NCBI RefSeq assembly: GCF_018069625.1
Contig: NZ_CP072941.1
Coordinates: 868,001-932,000, forward strand
Origin: Streptomyces yatensis
GTDB lineage: Bacteria; Actinomycetota; Actinomycetes; Streptomycetales; Streptomycetaceae
Reading direction: 5' to 3'
DNA: 64,000 bases
The notes below the pieces were generated by a model that saw nothing but the letters and a program-made list of their open reading frames with translations, did no database searches and was not told the DNA's origin. Of the stretch, positions 1-10,429 are shown piece after piece (the stretch's first letter is position 1; every line of letters starts with the position of its first letter). The position numbers and the translations under genes were made by a program.

Positions 1-114
1 GCTCTCGGCCTCGAGGAGCACGGTGGCGGGCGGGCAGCGGTCGGTGAGCAGCGACCGTACGGCCGCGCGCAGATCGTCCTCCGCCTCGGAGTAGAGCAGG
101 TCCGGGGTGCTCAT
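1..114 (-). CDS. Acyl-CoA dehydrogenase, N-terminal fragment (cut by window edge)
   Basis: Only the first 38 codons lie in the window. The minus-strand ATG at 114-112 gives a protein beginning MSTPDLLYSEAEDDLRAAVR, a helix typical of the N-terminus of actinobacterial acyl-CoA dehydrogenases. Its start codon overlaps the stop of the upstream acyl-CoA dehydrogenase (ATGA, 111-114), so the two are translationally coupled. Such adjacent pairs often form heteromeric dehydrogenases in actinobacteria. That this pair does so is inference, because the catalytic part of this subunit is outside the window. Confidence 0.75.
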   Translation of the reverse strand, partial: MSTPDLLYSEAEDDLRAAVRSLLTDRCPPATVLLEAES

Positions 115-1316
115 CGGGGCAGGTCCTTCCACGGGACGTCCTTGTCGGTCCGCGGCTCGGGCGGCAGGCCCAGGACGCGTTCGGCGATGATGTTGAGCAG
201 CACCTCCGAGGTGCCGCCCTCGATGGAGTTGCCCTTGGCGCGCAGATAGCGGTAGCCGGCCTCGCGCCCGGTGAAGTCCACCAGTTCGGGGCGGCGCAGC
301 GTCCAGTCGTCGTAGCCCAGCCCCTCCTCGCCCAGCAGCTCGACCTCCAGCGCGCTGATGTGCTGGTTGAGGCGGGCGAAGGCGAGTTTCATGGCCGAGC
401 CCTCGGGGCCGGGCTGGCCGACCGCGAGCTGCTGACGCAGCCGCTCGCCCGCGAGCCGGGCCGCCTCGGACTCCATCCACAGCCGCAGCAGCCGCTGGTG
501 GAGGTCGTGGGTGCGCAGTTCGGGCCGTTCGCGCCAGGTGTCGGCGACCAGGCCGATCATGCCGCCCTCGCGGGGGACGCGGCCGCCGCCGATGGCGACC
601 CGCTCGTTCATCAGGGTGGTCTGGGCGACGCGCCAGCCCTCGCCGATCTCGCCGAGCCGCCGGCTGTCGGGGATCCGGACACCGGTGAGGAAGACCTCGT
701 TGAACTCCGCCTCGCCGGTGATCTGGCGCAGCGGCCGGACCTCGACCCCGGGGTCGGTCATATCGCAGATGAAGTAGCTGATCCCGCGGTGTTTGGGCTG
801 GTCGGGGTCGGTGCGGGCGATGAGGATGGCCCAGCGGGCGATATGGGCGCTGGAGGTCCAGACCTTCTGTCCGTCGACCACCCAGTCGTCGCCGTCGCGC
901 ACGGCGCGGGTGGCCAGGGCCGCGAGGTCGGATCCGGCGCCGGGCTCGCTGAACAGCTGGCACCACACCTCCTCACCGGTCCACAGCGGACGCAGCAGCC
1001 GCCGCCGCTGCTCGTCGGTGCCGAAGCCGAGGATGGTGGGGGCGGCCATGCCCAGGCCGATGCCGATGCGGCGGGGGTCGTTGTCGGGTGCCCCGGCGGC
1101 CGCCAGCTCGGCGTCGACGACGGCCTGCAGGGAGCGCGGGGCGTCCAGGCCGCCGAGTCCGGCCGGATAGTGCACCCAGGCGAGTCCGGCGTCGAAGCGG
1201 GCGCGCAGGAAGTCCAGGGGGGCGGTGGTGGCGGGCGGATGGGCGTCCAGGAGGTCGCGGACGCGGCGGCGCAGTTCGTCGGCGTCCACGGCGGGGTGCT
1301 GCCCGGCGGCGCTCAT
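111..1316 (-). CDS. Acyl-CoA dehydrogenase (FadE family)
   Basis: A 401-residue protein of normal length for the family. It should introduce the alpha,beta double bond into an acyl-CoA using FAD. Visible hallmarks are SEPGAGSD and DGQKVWTSSAH in the middle beta domain, ITGEAEFNEVFL, and the C-terminal NSIEGGTSEVLLNIIAERVL, the helix that contacts FAD and usually carries the catalytic region. The ATG at 1316 was chosen because it overlaps the TGA of the upstream oxidoreductase. It sits in a three-gene leftward operon of oxidoreductase, this gene and a second dehydrogenase, all with ATGA overlaps. The substrate cannot be read from the sequence. A steroid or branched acyl-CoA is possible given the HIP cluster 10 kb away, but that is inference. 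Confidence 0.9.
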   Translation of the reverse strand: MSAAGQHPAVDADELRRRVRDLLDAHPPATTAPLDFLRARFDAGLAWVHYPAGLGGLDAPRSLQAVVDAELAAAGAPDNDPRRIGIGLGMAAPTILGFGTDEQRRRLLRPLWTGEEVWCQLFSEPGAGSDLAALATRAVRDGDDWVVDGQKVWTSSAHIARWAILIARTDPDQPKHRGISYFICDMTDPGVEVRPLRQITGEAEFNEVFLTGVRIPDSRRLGEIGEGWRVAQTTLMNERVAIGGGRVPREGGMIGLVADTWRERPELRTHDLHQRLLRLWMESEAARLAGERLRQQLAVGQPGPEGSAMKLAFARLNQHISALEVELLGEEGLGYDDWTLRRPELVDFTGREAGYRYLRAKGNSIEGGTSEVLLNIIAERVLGLPPEPRTDKDVPWKDLPR

Positions 1317-2317
1317 CGGGCGCCTCCGGCGGACTGCCCGGGGACGACCACCACACGGCCGGTGGTCACACCGTCGGCGACGCGCTGCACGGCGTCGGCC
1401 GCGCCCTCCAGCGGTACGCGCTCGCTGACCAGCGGCTTGACGGTGCCCTGTGCGGCGAGCTTGGTCAGCTCCTCGTGGCAGGCGCGGACCGCGGCCGGGT
1501 CGTGGGTGCTGTACAGGCCCCAGTGGAGGCCGAGGATGGCGTAGTTCTTGACCAGGGCGTGGTTGAGGGCGGCCTGGGGGACGACGCCGCTGGCGAAGCC
1601 GACGATAACGATCCGGCCCTCGAAGGCGACGCATTTGACGGACTTGGCGAAGGCGTCGCCGCCGACCGGGTCGTAGACGACGTCCGCGCCGCGTCCGCCG
1701 GTGGCCTCCTTGACGGCCGCCACGATGTCATCGGCGCGCCGGTCGAGGACGAGGTCGCAGCCGAGCTCGCGGGCGACCCGGGCCTTGTCGTCGCCGCCGA
1801 CGACCCCGATCACCGTCGCCCCGGCCGCCTTGCCGAGCTGGACGGCGGCGCTGCCGACCCCGCCCGCGGCGGCGTGCACCAGGAGCGTCTCGCCGGACTG
1901 GAGGCGGGCCCTGCGGTGCAGGCCGAACCAGCCGGTCTGGTAGCCGATGTGCAGCGCCGCGGCCTCGGCGTCGTCCAGGGCGTCGGGCGCGGGCAGCGCG
2001 GCCGACGCCGCCACGGGCACCAGCTCGGCGAAGCCACCCGCGGGGAGCGTGGGCGTGGCCAGGACGCGGGAGCCCACCTCGCCCTCGGCGCCCTCGCCGA
2101 CGGCGACGACCTCGCCGCACACCTCGACGCCGGGGGTGAACGGCAGGGGCGGCCGGACCTGGTACTGGCCGCGGCAGAGCAGGGCGTCGGGGAAGTTGAC
2201 GTTGACGGCCCGGACCCGCAGCAGCAGCTGTCCCGGCCCCGCCTGGGGATCGGGCACATCGTCGAGGCGCATCACCGCACCCGGCTCGCCATTGTCGTGC
2301 ACTCGCCATGCCTGCAT
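1313..2317 (-). CDS. Quinone oxidoreductase-like MDR-family dehydrogenase
   Basis: A 334-residue medium-chain dehydrogenase/reductase. It shows the N-terminal GroES-like fold (PLPFTPGVEVCGEVVAVG) and an NADP-binding Rossmann motif in LLVHAAAGGVGSAAVQLGKA. It lacks the structural zinc cysteine cluster of alcohol dehydrogenases, so it belongs with NADPH:quinone oxidoreductases and crotonyl-CoA-reductase-like enzymes. The ATG at 2317 begins MQAWRVHDNG, the usual start of this group. It is the first gene of the leftward operon with the two acyl-CoA dehydrogenases. An imperfect palindrome lies about 55 bp upstream. A role in acyl-CoA or enone reduction is inferred from the context. Confidence 0.88.
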   Translation of the reverse strand: MQAWRVHDNGEPGAVMRLDDVPDPQAGPGQLLLRVRAVNVNFPDALLCRGQYQVRPPLPFTPGVEVCGEVVAVGEGAEGEVGSRVLATPTLPAGGFAELVPVAASAALPAPDALDDAEAAALHIGYQTGWFGLHRRARLQSGETLLVHAAAGGVGSAAVQLGKAAGATVIGVVGGDDKARVARELGCDLVLDRRADDIVAAVKEATGGRGADVVYDPVGGDAFAKSVKCVAFEGRIVIVGFASGVVPQAALNHALVKNYAILGLHWGLYSTHDPAAVRACHEELTKLAAQGTVKPLVSERVPLEGAADAVQRVADGVTTGRVVVVPGQSAGGAR

Positions 2318-2371
2318 CCGGTGGCCTCCACAAACGGATCGTCGGGACGCGGTACCCGCGCCGGGCGCACA

Positions 2372-2387
2372 TACTAACCAGTCGGTA
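2372..2387. promoter_or_regulatory. Imperfect palindrome, possible TetR-type operator
   Basis: The 16-bp sequence TACTAACCAGTCGGTA is an imperfect inverted repeat (5 of 8 arm positions pair). It lies 55 bp upstream of the oxidoreductase-fadE operon start and about 180 bp upstream of egtA. Read on the minus strand it is TACCGACTGGTTAGTA, resembling TetR-family boxes seen before actinobacterial acyl-CoA metabolism genes. No TetR gene is visible nearby. The rest of 2318-2567 shows nothing else I can call. Confidence 0.35.
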
Positions 2388-2567
2388 CGACGAGGGGAAC
2401 CGTCGCCGCCCGTCAGCCATCCTGCCCTGCCCACCCGGCGGCGGATGAACTCTTGTGCAACTCTGGAGGCACCCTTGAGCCCGGTGCGTCTGCAGGTAAA
2501 GGTGGACGGCGACATATCGGCTCGTTTCACGGCGAGCCGATGCCGGAACGGGACGGGAGAAACGACA

Positions 2568-3824
2568 GTGCCCGACGACAAGGCGATCAGCGAGGCCGAG
2601 ATGGAGGCCCGGCTGCACGGCATCTGCTTCAAGACAGGGCCGCCGCGCCGCATCGGAGTCGAGCTCGAATGGCTCCTGTACGACCCGCACATCCCCGCAC
2701 GACCCATCGAGGCGGCCCGGCTCGAAGCCGCGGTCACCGCCCTGCGCGGACTGCCGCTGCGGTCCGCCATCACCTTCGAACCCGGCGGCCAGGTGGAGCT
2801 CAGCTCCCTCCCGGCCGACTCCCTCACCGCGTGTGTGGAGTCCGCCGCCGCCGATCTGGTCCTCGTACGAACCCTTCTCGCCGGGCTCGGCCTCGGCCTG
2901 GCCGGCCATGGCCACGACCCCTGGCGCCCGCCGAGACGGTTCCTCACCACGCCCCGGTACGAGTCCATGGAGACCTACTTCGACCGCCGGGGGCCGGCCG
3001 GGCGCTCCATGATGTGCAGCACCGCCTCCGTGCAGGTCTGCGTGGACGCCGGACACGAGGAGCCCGGACCGCTCGGGATGGCACGGCGCTGGCGGCTCGC
3101 CCATCTGCTGGGCGCGGTGCTGACCGCCGCGTTCGCCAACTCGCCGCTGCGCCAGGGCCGCCCCACGGGCTACCGCTCCACCCGGCAGGCGGTGTGGACG
3201 GCGATGGAGCCCGGCCGCACCCACGCCCCGCCCGACGGCGGGGATCCCCGCACGGCCTGGGTCCACTATGTGCTGGACGCACCCGTGATGGCCATCCGGG
3301 ACGAGAAGGCGCCCTGGGCGGTGCCGTCCGGGGTGACCTTCCGCCAGTGGGCCCGGACGGGGCTTCCCCGGCCACCCACCCTCGACGATCTCGACTTCCA
3401 CGCCTCCACGCTCTTTCCCCCCGTCCGCCCGCGCGGCCATCTGGAACTGCGCATGATCGACGCGCAGAGCGGTGAGGACGGCTGGATCGTCCCCCTCGCC
3501 GTCACGGTCGCCCTCTTCGACGATCCGCAGGCTGCTGAAACGGTTTACCGGGTGGTGAAGCCGCTCGCCGAGACGGCGGGCGCACGCCCCGCACCGGGCA
3601 ATCGGCTGTGGCGGGCCGCGGCTCGTCACGGTCTGGCCGACCCCGAGCTGCGCGCCGCCGCCGTCAGCTGCTTCGCCACGGCGCTGGAAGCGCTGCCCCG
3701 CATCGGCGCCTCCCCCGCCATCATCGCCGCCGTCGCCGGCTTCACCGACCGCTATGTGGCCCGCGGCCGATGTCCCGCCGACGATCTGCTCGCTCCTCTC
3801 ACCGGTAAGGAGGGACGGCCATGA
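2568..3824 (+). CDS. egtA: Glutamate-cysteine ligase EgtA
   Basis: A 418-residue member of the GCS2 ligase family that makes gamma-glutamylcysteine, the sulfur donor for ergothioneine. Visible features are RRIGVELEWLLYD near residue 26, SMMCSTASVQV, and the C-terminal HLELRMIDAQ, which matches active-site strands of the family. The GTG at 2568 was chosen because GGGAGA lies 8-9 bases upstream. An in-frame ATG at 2445 exists but has no ribosome site. It is first in egtABCD, whose genes overlap by a few bases, so all four should be made together. Assignment rests on family resemblance plus the complete operon. Confidence 0.93.
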   Translation: MPDDKAISEAEMEARLHGICFKTGPPRRIGVELEWLLYDPHIPARPIEAARLEAAVTALRGLPLRSAITFEPGGQVELSSLPADSLTACVESAAADLVLVRTLLAGLGLGLAGHGHDPWRPPRRFLTTPRYESMETYFDRRGPAGRSMMCSTASVQVCVDAGHEEPGPLGMARRWRLAHLLGAVLTAAFANSPLRQGRPTGYRSTRQAVWTAMEPGRTHAPPDGGDPRTAWVHYVLDAPVMAIRDEKAPWAVPSGVTFRQWARTGLPRPPTLDDLDFHASTLFPPVRPRGHLELRMIDAQSGEDGWIVPLAVTVALFDDPQAAETVYRVVKPLAETAGARPAPGNRLWRAAARHGLADPELRAAAVSCFATALEALPRIGASPAIIAAVAGFTDRYVARGRCPADDLLAPLTGKEGRP

Positions 3825-5149
3825 CCGCCCCCGACTCGGACCTCACCATCGATCCCGAGGCGCTGCGCCGGCGCGCCGAGCTGGCACTGCGCACCGCGCG
3901 CGACCGCACCCACGCCCTCACCACATGCGTGGACGAGCCCGACCTCACCGCCCAGCACTCCCCCTTGATGTCCCCGCTGGTCTGGGATCTGGCGCATATC
4001 GGCAACCAGGAGGAGCAGTGGCTGCTGCGCGCGGTCGGCGGACGTGAGGCGCTGCGTCCCGAGATCGACTCGATCTACGACGCCTTCGAGCATCCGCGCG
4101 CCGAGCGGCCCTCCCTGCCGCTGCTGGCACCCACGGAGGCCCGCGGCTATGTCCACGAGGTGCGCGGCCGGGTGCTGGACATCCTGGAGCGGATCGAGCT
4201 GCGCGGCGCCCCGCTGATCGACGCGGGCTTCGCCTTCGGCATGATCGCGCAGCATGAGCAGCAGCACGACGAAACGATGCTCATCACCCACCAGCTGCGC
4301 CGCGGACCCGCGGCGCTCACCGCCCCGCCGCCGCCCGAAACGGCTGACGGCGCGGCGCTGCCCGAGGAGGTGCTGATCCCGGGCGGCCCGTTCACGATGG
4401 GCACCTCGACCGAGCCCTGGGCGCTGGACAACGAGCGGCCCGCGCACCACCGGCTGGTCCCGGCCTTCCACATCGACACCACACCGGTGACCAACGGCGC
4501 GTACGAGCGGTTCATAGCCGATGGCGGCTACGGCGAGCGGCGCTGGTGGACGGCCGAGGGCTGGGCGTACATCCAGGAGCACGGCCTCGCCGCCCCGCTG
4601 TTCTGGCGGCGCGAGGGCGGGCAGTGGCTGCGCCGCCGGTTCGGGGTGACCGAGCCGGTGCCACCGGAGGAGCCGGTGGTGCATGTGAGCTGGTACGAGG
4701 CGGACGCCTACGCCCGCTGGGCGGGGCGGCGGCTGCCGACCGAGGAGGAGTGGGAGAAGGCCGCCCGCCACGACCCGGACAGCGGCCGGTCCCGGCGCTA
4801 TCCGTGGGGCGACGCCGATCCGGCGCCCGACCAGGCCAACCTCGGCCAGCGCCATCTGCGGCCCGCACCGGCCGGCAGCTATCCGAAGGGGGCCTCCCCG
4901 CTGGGGGTGCGGCAGCTCATCGGCGATGTGTGGGAGTGGACCTCGAGCGACTTCCTGCCCTACCCGGGGTTCCGTGCCTTCCCGTACCGCGAGTACTCGG
5001 AAGTCTTCTTCGGCCCGGGGCACAAGGTGCTGCGCGGCGGCTCCTTCGCGGTGGACGAGGTGGTCTGCCGGGGCACGTTCCGCAACTGGGACCTGCCGGT
5101 CCGCCGCCAGATCTTCTCGGGTTTCCGCACCGCGCGGGACGCGTCCTGA
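3821..5149 (+). CDS. egtB: Hercynine/gamma-glutamylcysteine sulfoxide synthase EgtB
   Basis: A 442-residue non-haem iron enzyme that joins gamma-glutamylcysteine to hercynine with O2. The N-terminal DinB-like domain carries the expected iron-ligand triad: His59 in DLAHIGNQEE, and His145 and His149 in AQHEQQHDET. The C-terminal half is a formylglycine-generating-enzyme/sulfatase-modifying fold, with PGGPFTMGT, HVSWYEADAYARWAGRRLPT, GDVWEWTSSDF and VLRGGSFA. The start ATG overlaps the egtA stop (ATGA) and AAGGAGGGA lies upstream. All ligands are intact, so it should be active. Confidence 0.95.
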   Translation: MTAPDSDLTIDPEALRRRAELALRTARDRTHALTTCVDEPDLTAQHSPLMSPLVWDLAHIGNQEEQWLLRAVGGREALRPEIDSIYDAFEHPRAERPSLPLLAPTEARGYVHEVRGRVLDILERIELRGAPLIDAGFAFGMIAQHEQQHDETMLITHQLRRGPAALTAPPPPETADGAALPEEVLIPGGPFTMGTSTEPWALDNERPAHHRLVPAFHIDTTPVTNGAYERFIADGGYGERRWWTAEGWAYIQEHGLAAPLFWRREGGQWLRRRFGVTEPVPPEEPVVHVSWYEADAYARWAGRRLPTEEEWEKAARHDPDSGRSRRYPWGDADPAPDQANLGQRHLRPAPAGSYPKGASPLGVRQLIGDVWEWTSSDFLPYPGFRAFPYREYSEVFFGPGHKVLRGGSFAVDEVVCRGTFRNWDLPVRRQIFSGFRTARDAS

Positions 5150-5904
5150 TGTGCAGGCATCTGGCGTATCTCGGGCCGCGGACCCCCATCGGCGAGGTGG
5201 TCATGGCGCCCGAGCACAGCCTGTTCCGGCAGTCGTGGGCGCCGCGGCGGCAGGCGCACGGCACGGTCAACGCCGACGGGTTCGGCGTCGGCTGGTACGC
5301 CTCGGGCGACCCGGTGCCCGCGCGCTACCGCCGCGCCGGGCCCATCTGGGGCGATCTGTCCTTCGCCGACCTGGCCCGCGTGGTGCGGACCGGGGCGCTG
5401 ATGGCCGCCGTGAGGGACGCCACCGAGGCGAGTGCGGACGGCGAGGCGGGCGCCTCGCCGTTCGCCGCCGGGACGTGGCTGTTCAGCCACAACGGGGCGC
5501 TCCGCGACTGGCCGCACGCGGTCGCGGACCTCGCCGCCTCACTGCCGCCCGTGGATCTGCTCGGCCTGGAGGCACGGTGCGACTCGGCGTTCGTCTGGGC
5601 GCTGGTGCTGCGCCGGCTGCGGCTGGGCCACGAGCCGCCGGAGGCGCTGGCCGAGGCCGTCGAGCAGCTCGCCGGCGCGTCCCCCGACTCACGGCTGAAC
5701 CTGCTGCTCATGGACGGGGAGACCATCGCCGCCACCGCCTGGGGCGACACCCTGTGGTACCTGGCCAAACCGGACCGGGGCGTGGTGGTGGCCTCCGAGC
5801 CGTACGACCAGGATCCCGGCTGGACGGAGGTCCCCGACCGCACCCTGCTCACCGCCACCCGCACCGATGTACTGCTCACCGCCCTTAAGGAGGCTTCCCG
5901 TTGA
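5149..5904 (+). CDS. egtC: Gamma-glutamyl-hercynylcysteine sulfoxide hydrolase EgtC
   Basis: A 251-residue class II glutamine-amidotransferase-type hydrolase that removes the glutamate from the EgtB product. The protein starts MCRHLAYLGP, so Cys2 becomes the N-terminal nucleophile after methionine removal, which fixes the start at 5149. Further family features are HGTVNADGFGVGWYA, WLFSHNGAL, and LEARCDSAFVWALVL. The start overlaps the egtB stop (TGATG). It is third in the egt operon. Confidence 0.94.
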   Translation: MCRHLAYLGPRTPIGEVVMAPEHSLFRQSWAPRRQAHGTVNADGFGVGWYASGDPVPARYRRAGPIWGDLSFADLARVVRTGALMAAVRDATEASADGEAGASPFAAGTWLFSHNGALRDWPHAVADLAASLPPVDLLGLEARCDSAFVWALVLRRLRLGHEPPEALAEAVEQLAGASPDSRLNLLLMDGETIAATAWGDTLWYLAKPDRGVVVASEPYDQDPGWTEVPDRTLLTATRTDVLLTALKEASR

Positions 5905-6866
5905 GCCCCTTCACCGTCACCCGCACCCTGCCCGCCGATGCCACCGCGGCCGCGCTGCGCGCCGATGTGGCCGACGGGCTGACCAGCACCCCCAAACAGC
6001 TTCCGCCCAAGTGGTTCTACGACGCCCGGGGAAGCGCGCTCTTCGAGGAGATCACCCGGCTGCCGGAGTACTACCCGACCCGTGCCGAGCGGGAGATCCT
6101 CATCGCCCGCGCGGCGGAGATCGCCGACGCCACCGGAGCCCGCACCCTGGTCGAACTGGGCTCCGGCTCCTCGGAGAAGACCCGCCACCTGATCCGGGCG
6201 CTGCCGGATCTGCGCGTCTACGTCCCGGTCGACGTGAGCGAGAGCGCACTGGAACTGGCCGGGGAGGCGCTGCTGGCCGAGCATCCACGGCTGACGGTGC
6301 ACGCGCTGGTCGCCGACTTCATGAACGGGCTCGCGCTGCCCGACGACACCCCGGGTCCGCGGCTGCTGGCCTTCCTCGGGGGCACGATCGGCAATCTGCT
6401 GCCGGCCGAGCGGGCCGCGTTCTTCGCCTCGGTGAGCGACCTGCTCGCGCCCGGCGACGCGCTGCTGGTCGGCACCGACCTGGTCAAGGACGAGGCCACG
6501 CTGGTCTCCGCCTACGACGACGCACAGGGGGTCACCGCGGCGTTCAACAAGAACGTGCTGGCGGTGCTCAACCGCGAACTGGGCGCCGACTTCGACCCCT
6601 CCGAATTCGACCATGTGGCGATGTGGAACGCCGAGGAGGAGTGGATCGAGATGCGGCTGAGGGCCCGTAAGGACCTCACCGCGAAGATCCCCGCCATGGA
6701 TCTCGCGGTCCATTTCGCGGCCGGGGAGGAGGTCCGTACGGAGGTGTCCAGCAAGTTCCGGGAGGAGAAGGTGCGGGCCGAACTGGCCGCCGCGGGGATG
6801 GACTCGCGGCGCTGGTGGACCGACGCGCAGGGCCGCTTCGCGGTGTCGCTGGCCGTCCGCCGCTGA
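5901..6866 (+). CDS. egtD: Histidine N-alpha-methyltransferase EgtD
   Basis: A 321-residue SAM-dependent enzyme that trimethylates histidine to hercynine. SAM-binding elements are visible at LVELGSGSSEKTRHLI (about residues 83-98), YVPVDVSESAL, and FLGGTIGNLLP. The start is TTG at 5901, set by a strong AAGGAGG at 5887-5893 and a 4-base overlap with egtC. It ends the operon. No EgtE-type PLP lyase follows, so the last step must be encoded elsewhere, as is common in Streptomyces. Confidence 0.94.
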   Translation: MSPFTVTRTLPADATAAALRADVADGLTSTPKQLPPKWFYDARGSALFEEITRLPEYYPTRAEREILIARAAEIADATGARTLVELGSGSSEKTRHLIRALPDLRVYVPVDVSESALELAGEALLAEHPRLTVHALVADFMNGLALPDDTPGPRLLAFLGGTIGNLLPAERAAFFASVSDLLAPGDALLVGTDLVKDEATLVSAYDDAQGVTAAFNKNVLAVLNRELGADFDPSEFDHVAMWNAEEEWIEMRLRARKDLTAKIPAMDLAVHFAAGEEVRTEVSSKFREEKVRAELAAAGMDSRRWWTDAQGRFAVSLAVRR

Positions 6867-6977
6867 CCGTCCAACAGCTCACCGCACTCCGCCGCCCGGG
6901 GCCCCGACCCCGGGCGGTGGCTCGTTCGCGGGCGCGCCCGTCACCCTGCGTTCCGGTCGAACCACCGACAGAAATAG

Positions 6978-8941
<1,964 letters not shown>

Positions 8942-8943
<2 letters not shown>

Positions 8944-9322
8944 GCAGACCCACCCCGTCCGCGCCCCGCTCGACATCCGCCACGACGATCCACGGCTGCG
9001 CTACCGGGGTGCGGTGTCGCTGCAGCGCGGCCCCGGGTGGACCGCCCCCTGGCGGCTGCCGCGCGAGGAGGCGGCGCTGTATCTCCCCGAGGGCGGGCTG
9101 GGCCGGGCGGCGATGCCGTCCGGGGTGCGGGTGACGCTGCGCACCGACAGCGCCTGGCTCGTCTGCCGCTACCAGGCCGACCCCGCGCCCAGGCTGAACG
9201 GGCCCGAGGGCGCGGACCGCCTGCATCCCGCGGCCGCCGGCCATCCGGACCTCGCCTCGCGCTTCACCACCCTGCTGCACCGGGCCCGCTGTGTGCCGAT
9301 ACTGATGACCGCGGCGCAGTAG
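8942..9322 (+). pseudogene. Internally deleted SGNH/GDSL hydrolase remnant
   Basis: The reading frame is open for 126 codons. Residues 1-85 resemble the N-terminal beta domain of Streptomyces SGNH hydrolases (YRGAVSLQRGPGWTAPWRLP). Residues 92-120 (DRLHPAAAGHPDLASRFTTL) are the C-terminal Asp-x-x-His block of the same family. The middle, including the GDSL serine and the GxND strand, is absent. A full-length relative would be about 350-400 residues. An in-frame deletion of roughly 250 codons near 9200 explains this, leaving a non-catalytic product. It abuts another deleted gene. Confidence 0.7.
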
Positions 9323-9390
9323 TGGCTACGACGGCGATTCGGGAGCCGCACCTTCGCCCGCGGCCGGCATCGCCCCCAAGGAGACGAGAA

Positions 9391-10383
9391 GTGACGGAGC
9401 AGTCCCAGCGCGGCCTCGACCGCCACCGGCTGATGAAGGTGCTCGCCGACCGGACGGAGGCCGGCAGCCTGCCCGGGGCGCGTACGGACGGATACCGGGT
9501 GGTGCTGGCGATCGAGGGCGGCGGGATGCGCGGCACGCTGTCGGCCGGTATGGCGCTGGCCCTGCACGAGCTGGGGCTGCTGAACGCGTTCGACGCGGTG
9601 TACGGGGCCTCGGCGGGGGCCATCTCGGCGGCCTGGCTGGTCAGTTCGCGGCCGGAGGGCCTGCGCGGCTGGGCCGACCCGCGCTTCGCCAGCGCGCTCA
9701 TCAGGAAGCGCAATCTGCTGCGCGGGCGGCCCATGGTCGATATCGAGACCCTGATCGAAGAGGTCTACATCCGCCAATTCCCACTGGACTACGCCTCGGT
9801 GCTCGCCGCACCCATCGCCCTGCATCCGCTGGCCACGGAGCTCGAAACCGGCCAACCGGCGGATCTGCACGAGGAGTTGACGGACGAGGTCGCCCTCCGC
9901 CTGGCCCTGCGGGCGAGCGCCGCGCTGCCGGTGCTGGCGGGAGGTCCGGTCACCCTCGGCGGGCGCCGCTTCTACGACGCCGGGCTGGCCGAGTCGATCC
10001 CGTTCCGCCAGGCGCTGCGGGACGGCGCGACCCATGTCCTCGTCCTCCGCAGCCGACCGCCGGCCGAGGCCCCCGCGCTCCGCGCCACCCCGTCGATGGG
10101 TTCCCGGCTCGTCGCCGCGGTGGCCTTCCGCCAGTACACCCCTCAGTTCCGCGCCGCCTTCCTGAACCGGCCCGCCCGGCTGGCCGACGACGACCGGCTG
10201 CTGGCCGCCTACGACACCGACGCCGCCGAAGCGCCCACCGACCCCGCCGTGCTGTCCGTCCGCCCCGATGCCGCGGCACCGGCCATCAGCCGTCTGGAAA
10301 CGGACAGCGCTCTGCTGGAGGAGGCTCTCGAGGCGGGCCGCCGGGCCATCACGGCCCAGTTCGCCCCGGCGGCCCGCTCCTGA
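9391..10383 (+). CDS. Patatin-like phospholipase
   Basis: A 330-residue patatin-family acyl hydrolase. The oxyanion-hole motif is AIEGGGMRGTLSAG (Gly43-45), the nucleophile is Ser74 in YGASAGAISA, and the dyad aspartate is Asp196 in RRFYDAGLAES. This variant DAG replaces the usual DGG. There is no signal peptide, so it is probably cytoplasmic and may act on membrane lipids or acyl esters. The GTG at 9391 is preceded by AAGGAGA at 9378-9384. It follows the deleted SGNH gene with a 68-bp gap and has no obvious operon partner. Confidence 0.9.
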   Translation: MTEQSQRGLDRHRLMKVLADRTEAGSLPGARTDGYRVVLAIEGGGMRGTLSAGMALALHELGLLNAFDAVYGASAGAISAAWLVSSRPEGLRGWADPRFASALIRKRNLLRGRPMVDIETLIEEVYIRQFPLDYASVLAAPIALHPLATELETGQPADLHEELTDEVALRLALRASAALPVLAGGPVTLGGRRFYDAGLAESIPFRQALRDGATHVLVLRSRPPAEAPALRATPSMGSRLVAAVAFRQYTPQFRAAFLNRPARLADDDRLLAAYDTDAAEAPTDPAVLSVRPDAAAPAISRLETDSALLEEALEAGRRAITAQFAPAARS

Positions 10384-10429
10384 GCGGGGTGGCGGGCCCT
10401 CCCCCCGGCTCCTCCCCACTGCGCGGCGC

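Noticed and set aside
1088..2377. Plus-strand frame over the oxidoreductase and fadE genes
   Set aside because: Antisense shadow with no recognisable motif.
2445..2567. Longer EgtA from ATG at 2445
   Set aside because: No ribosome site there, while GTG 2568 has one and gives a family-like N-terminus.
3545..3547. TTA in egtA
   Set aside because: It spans two codons (GTT TAC), so it is not a bldA codon.
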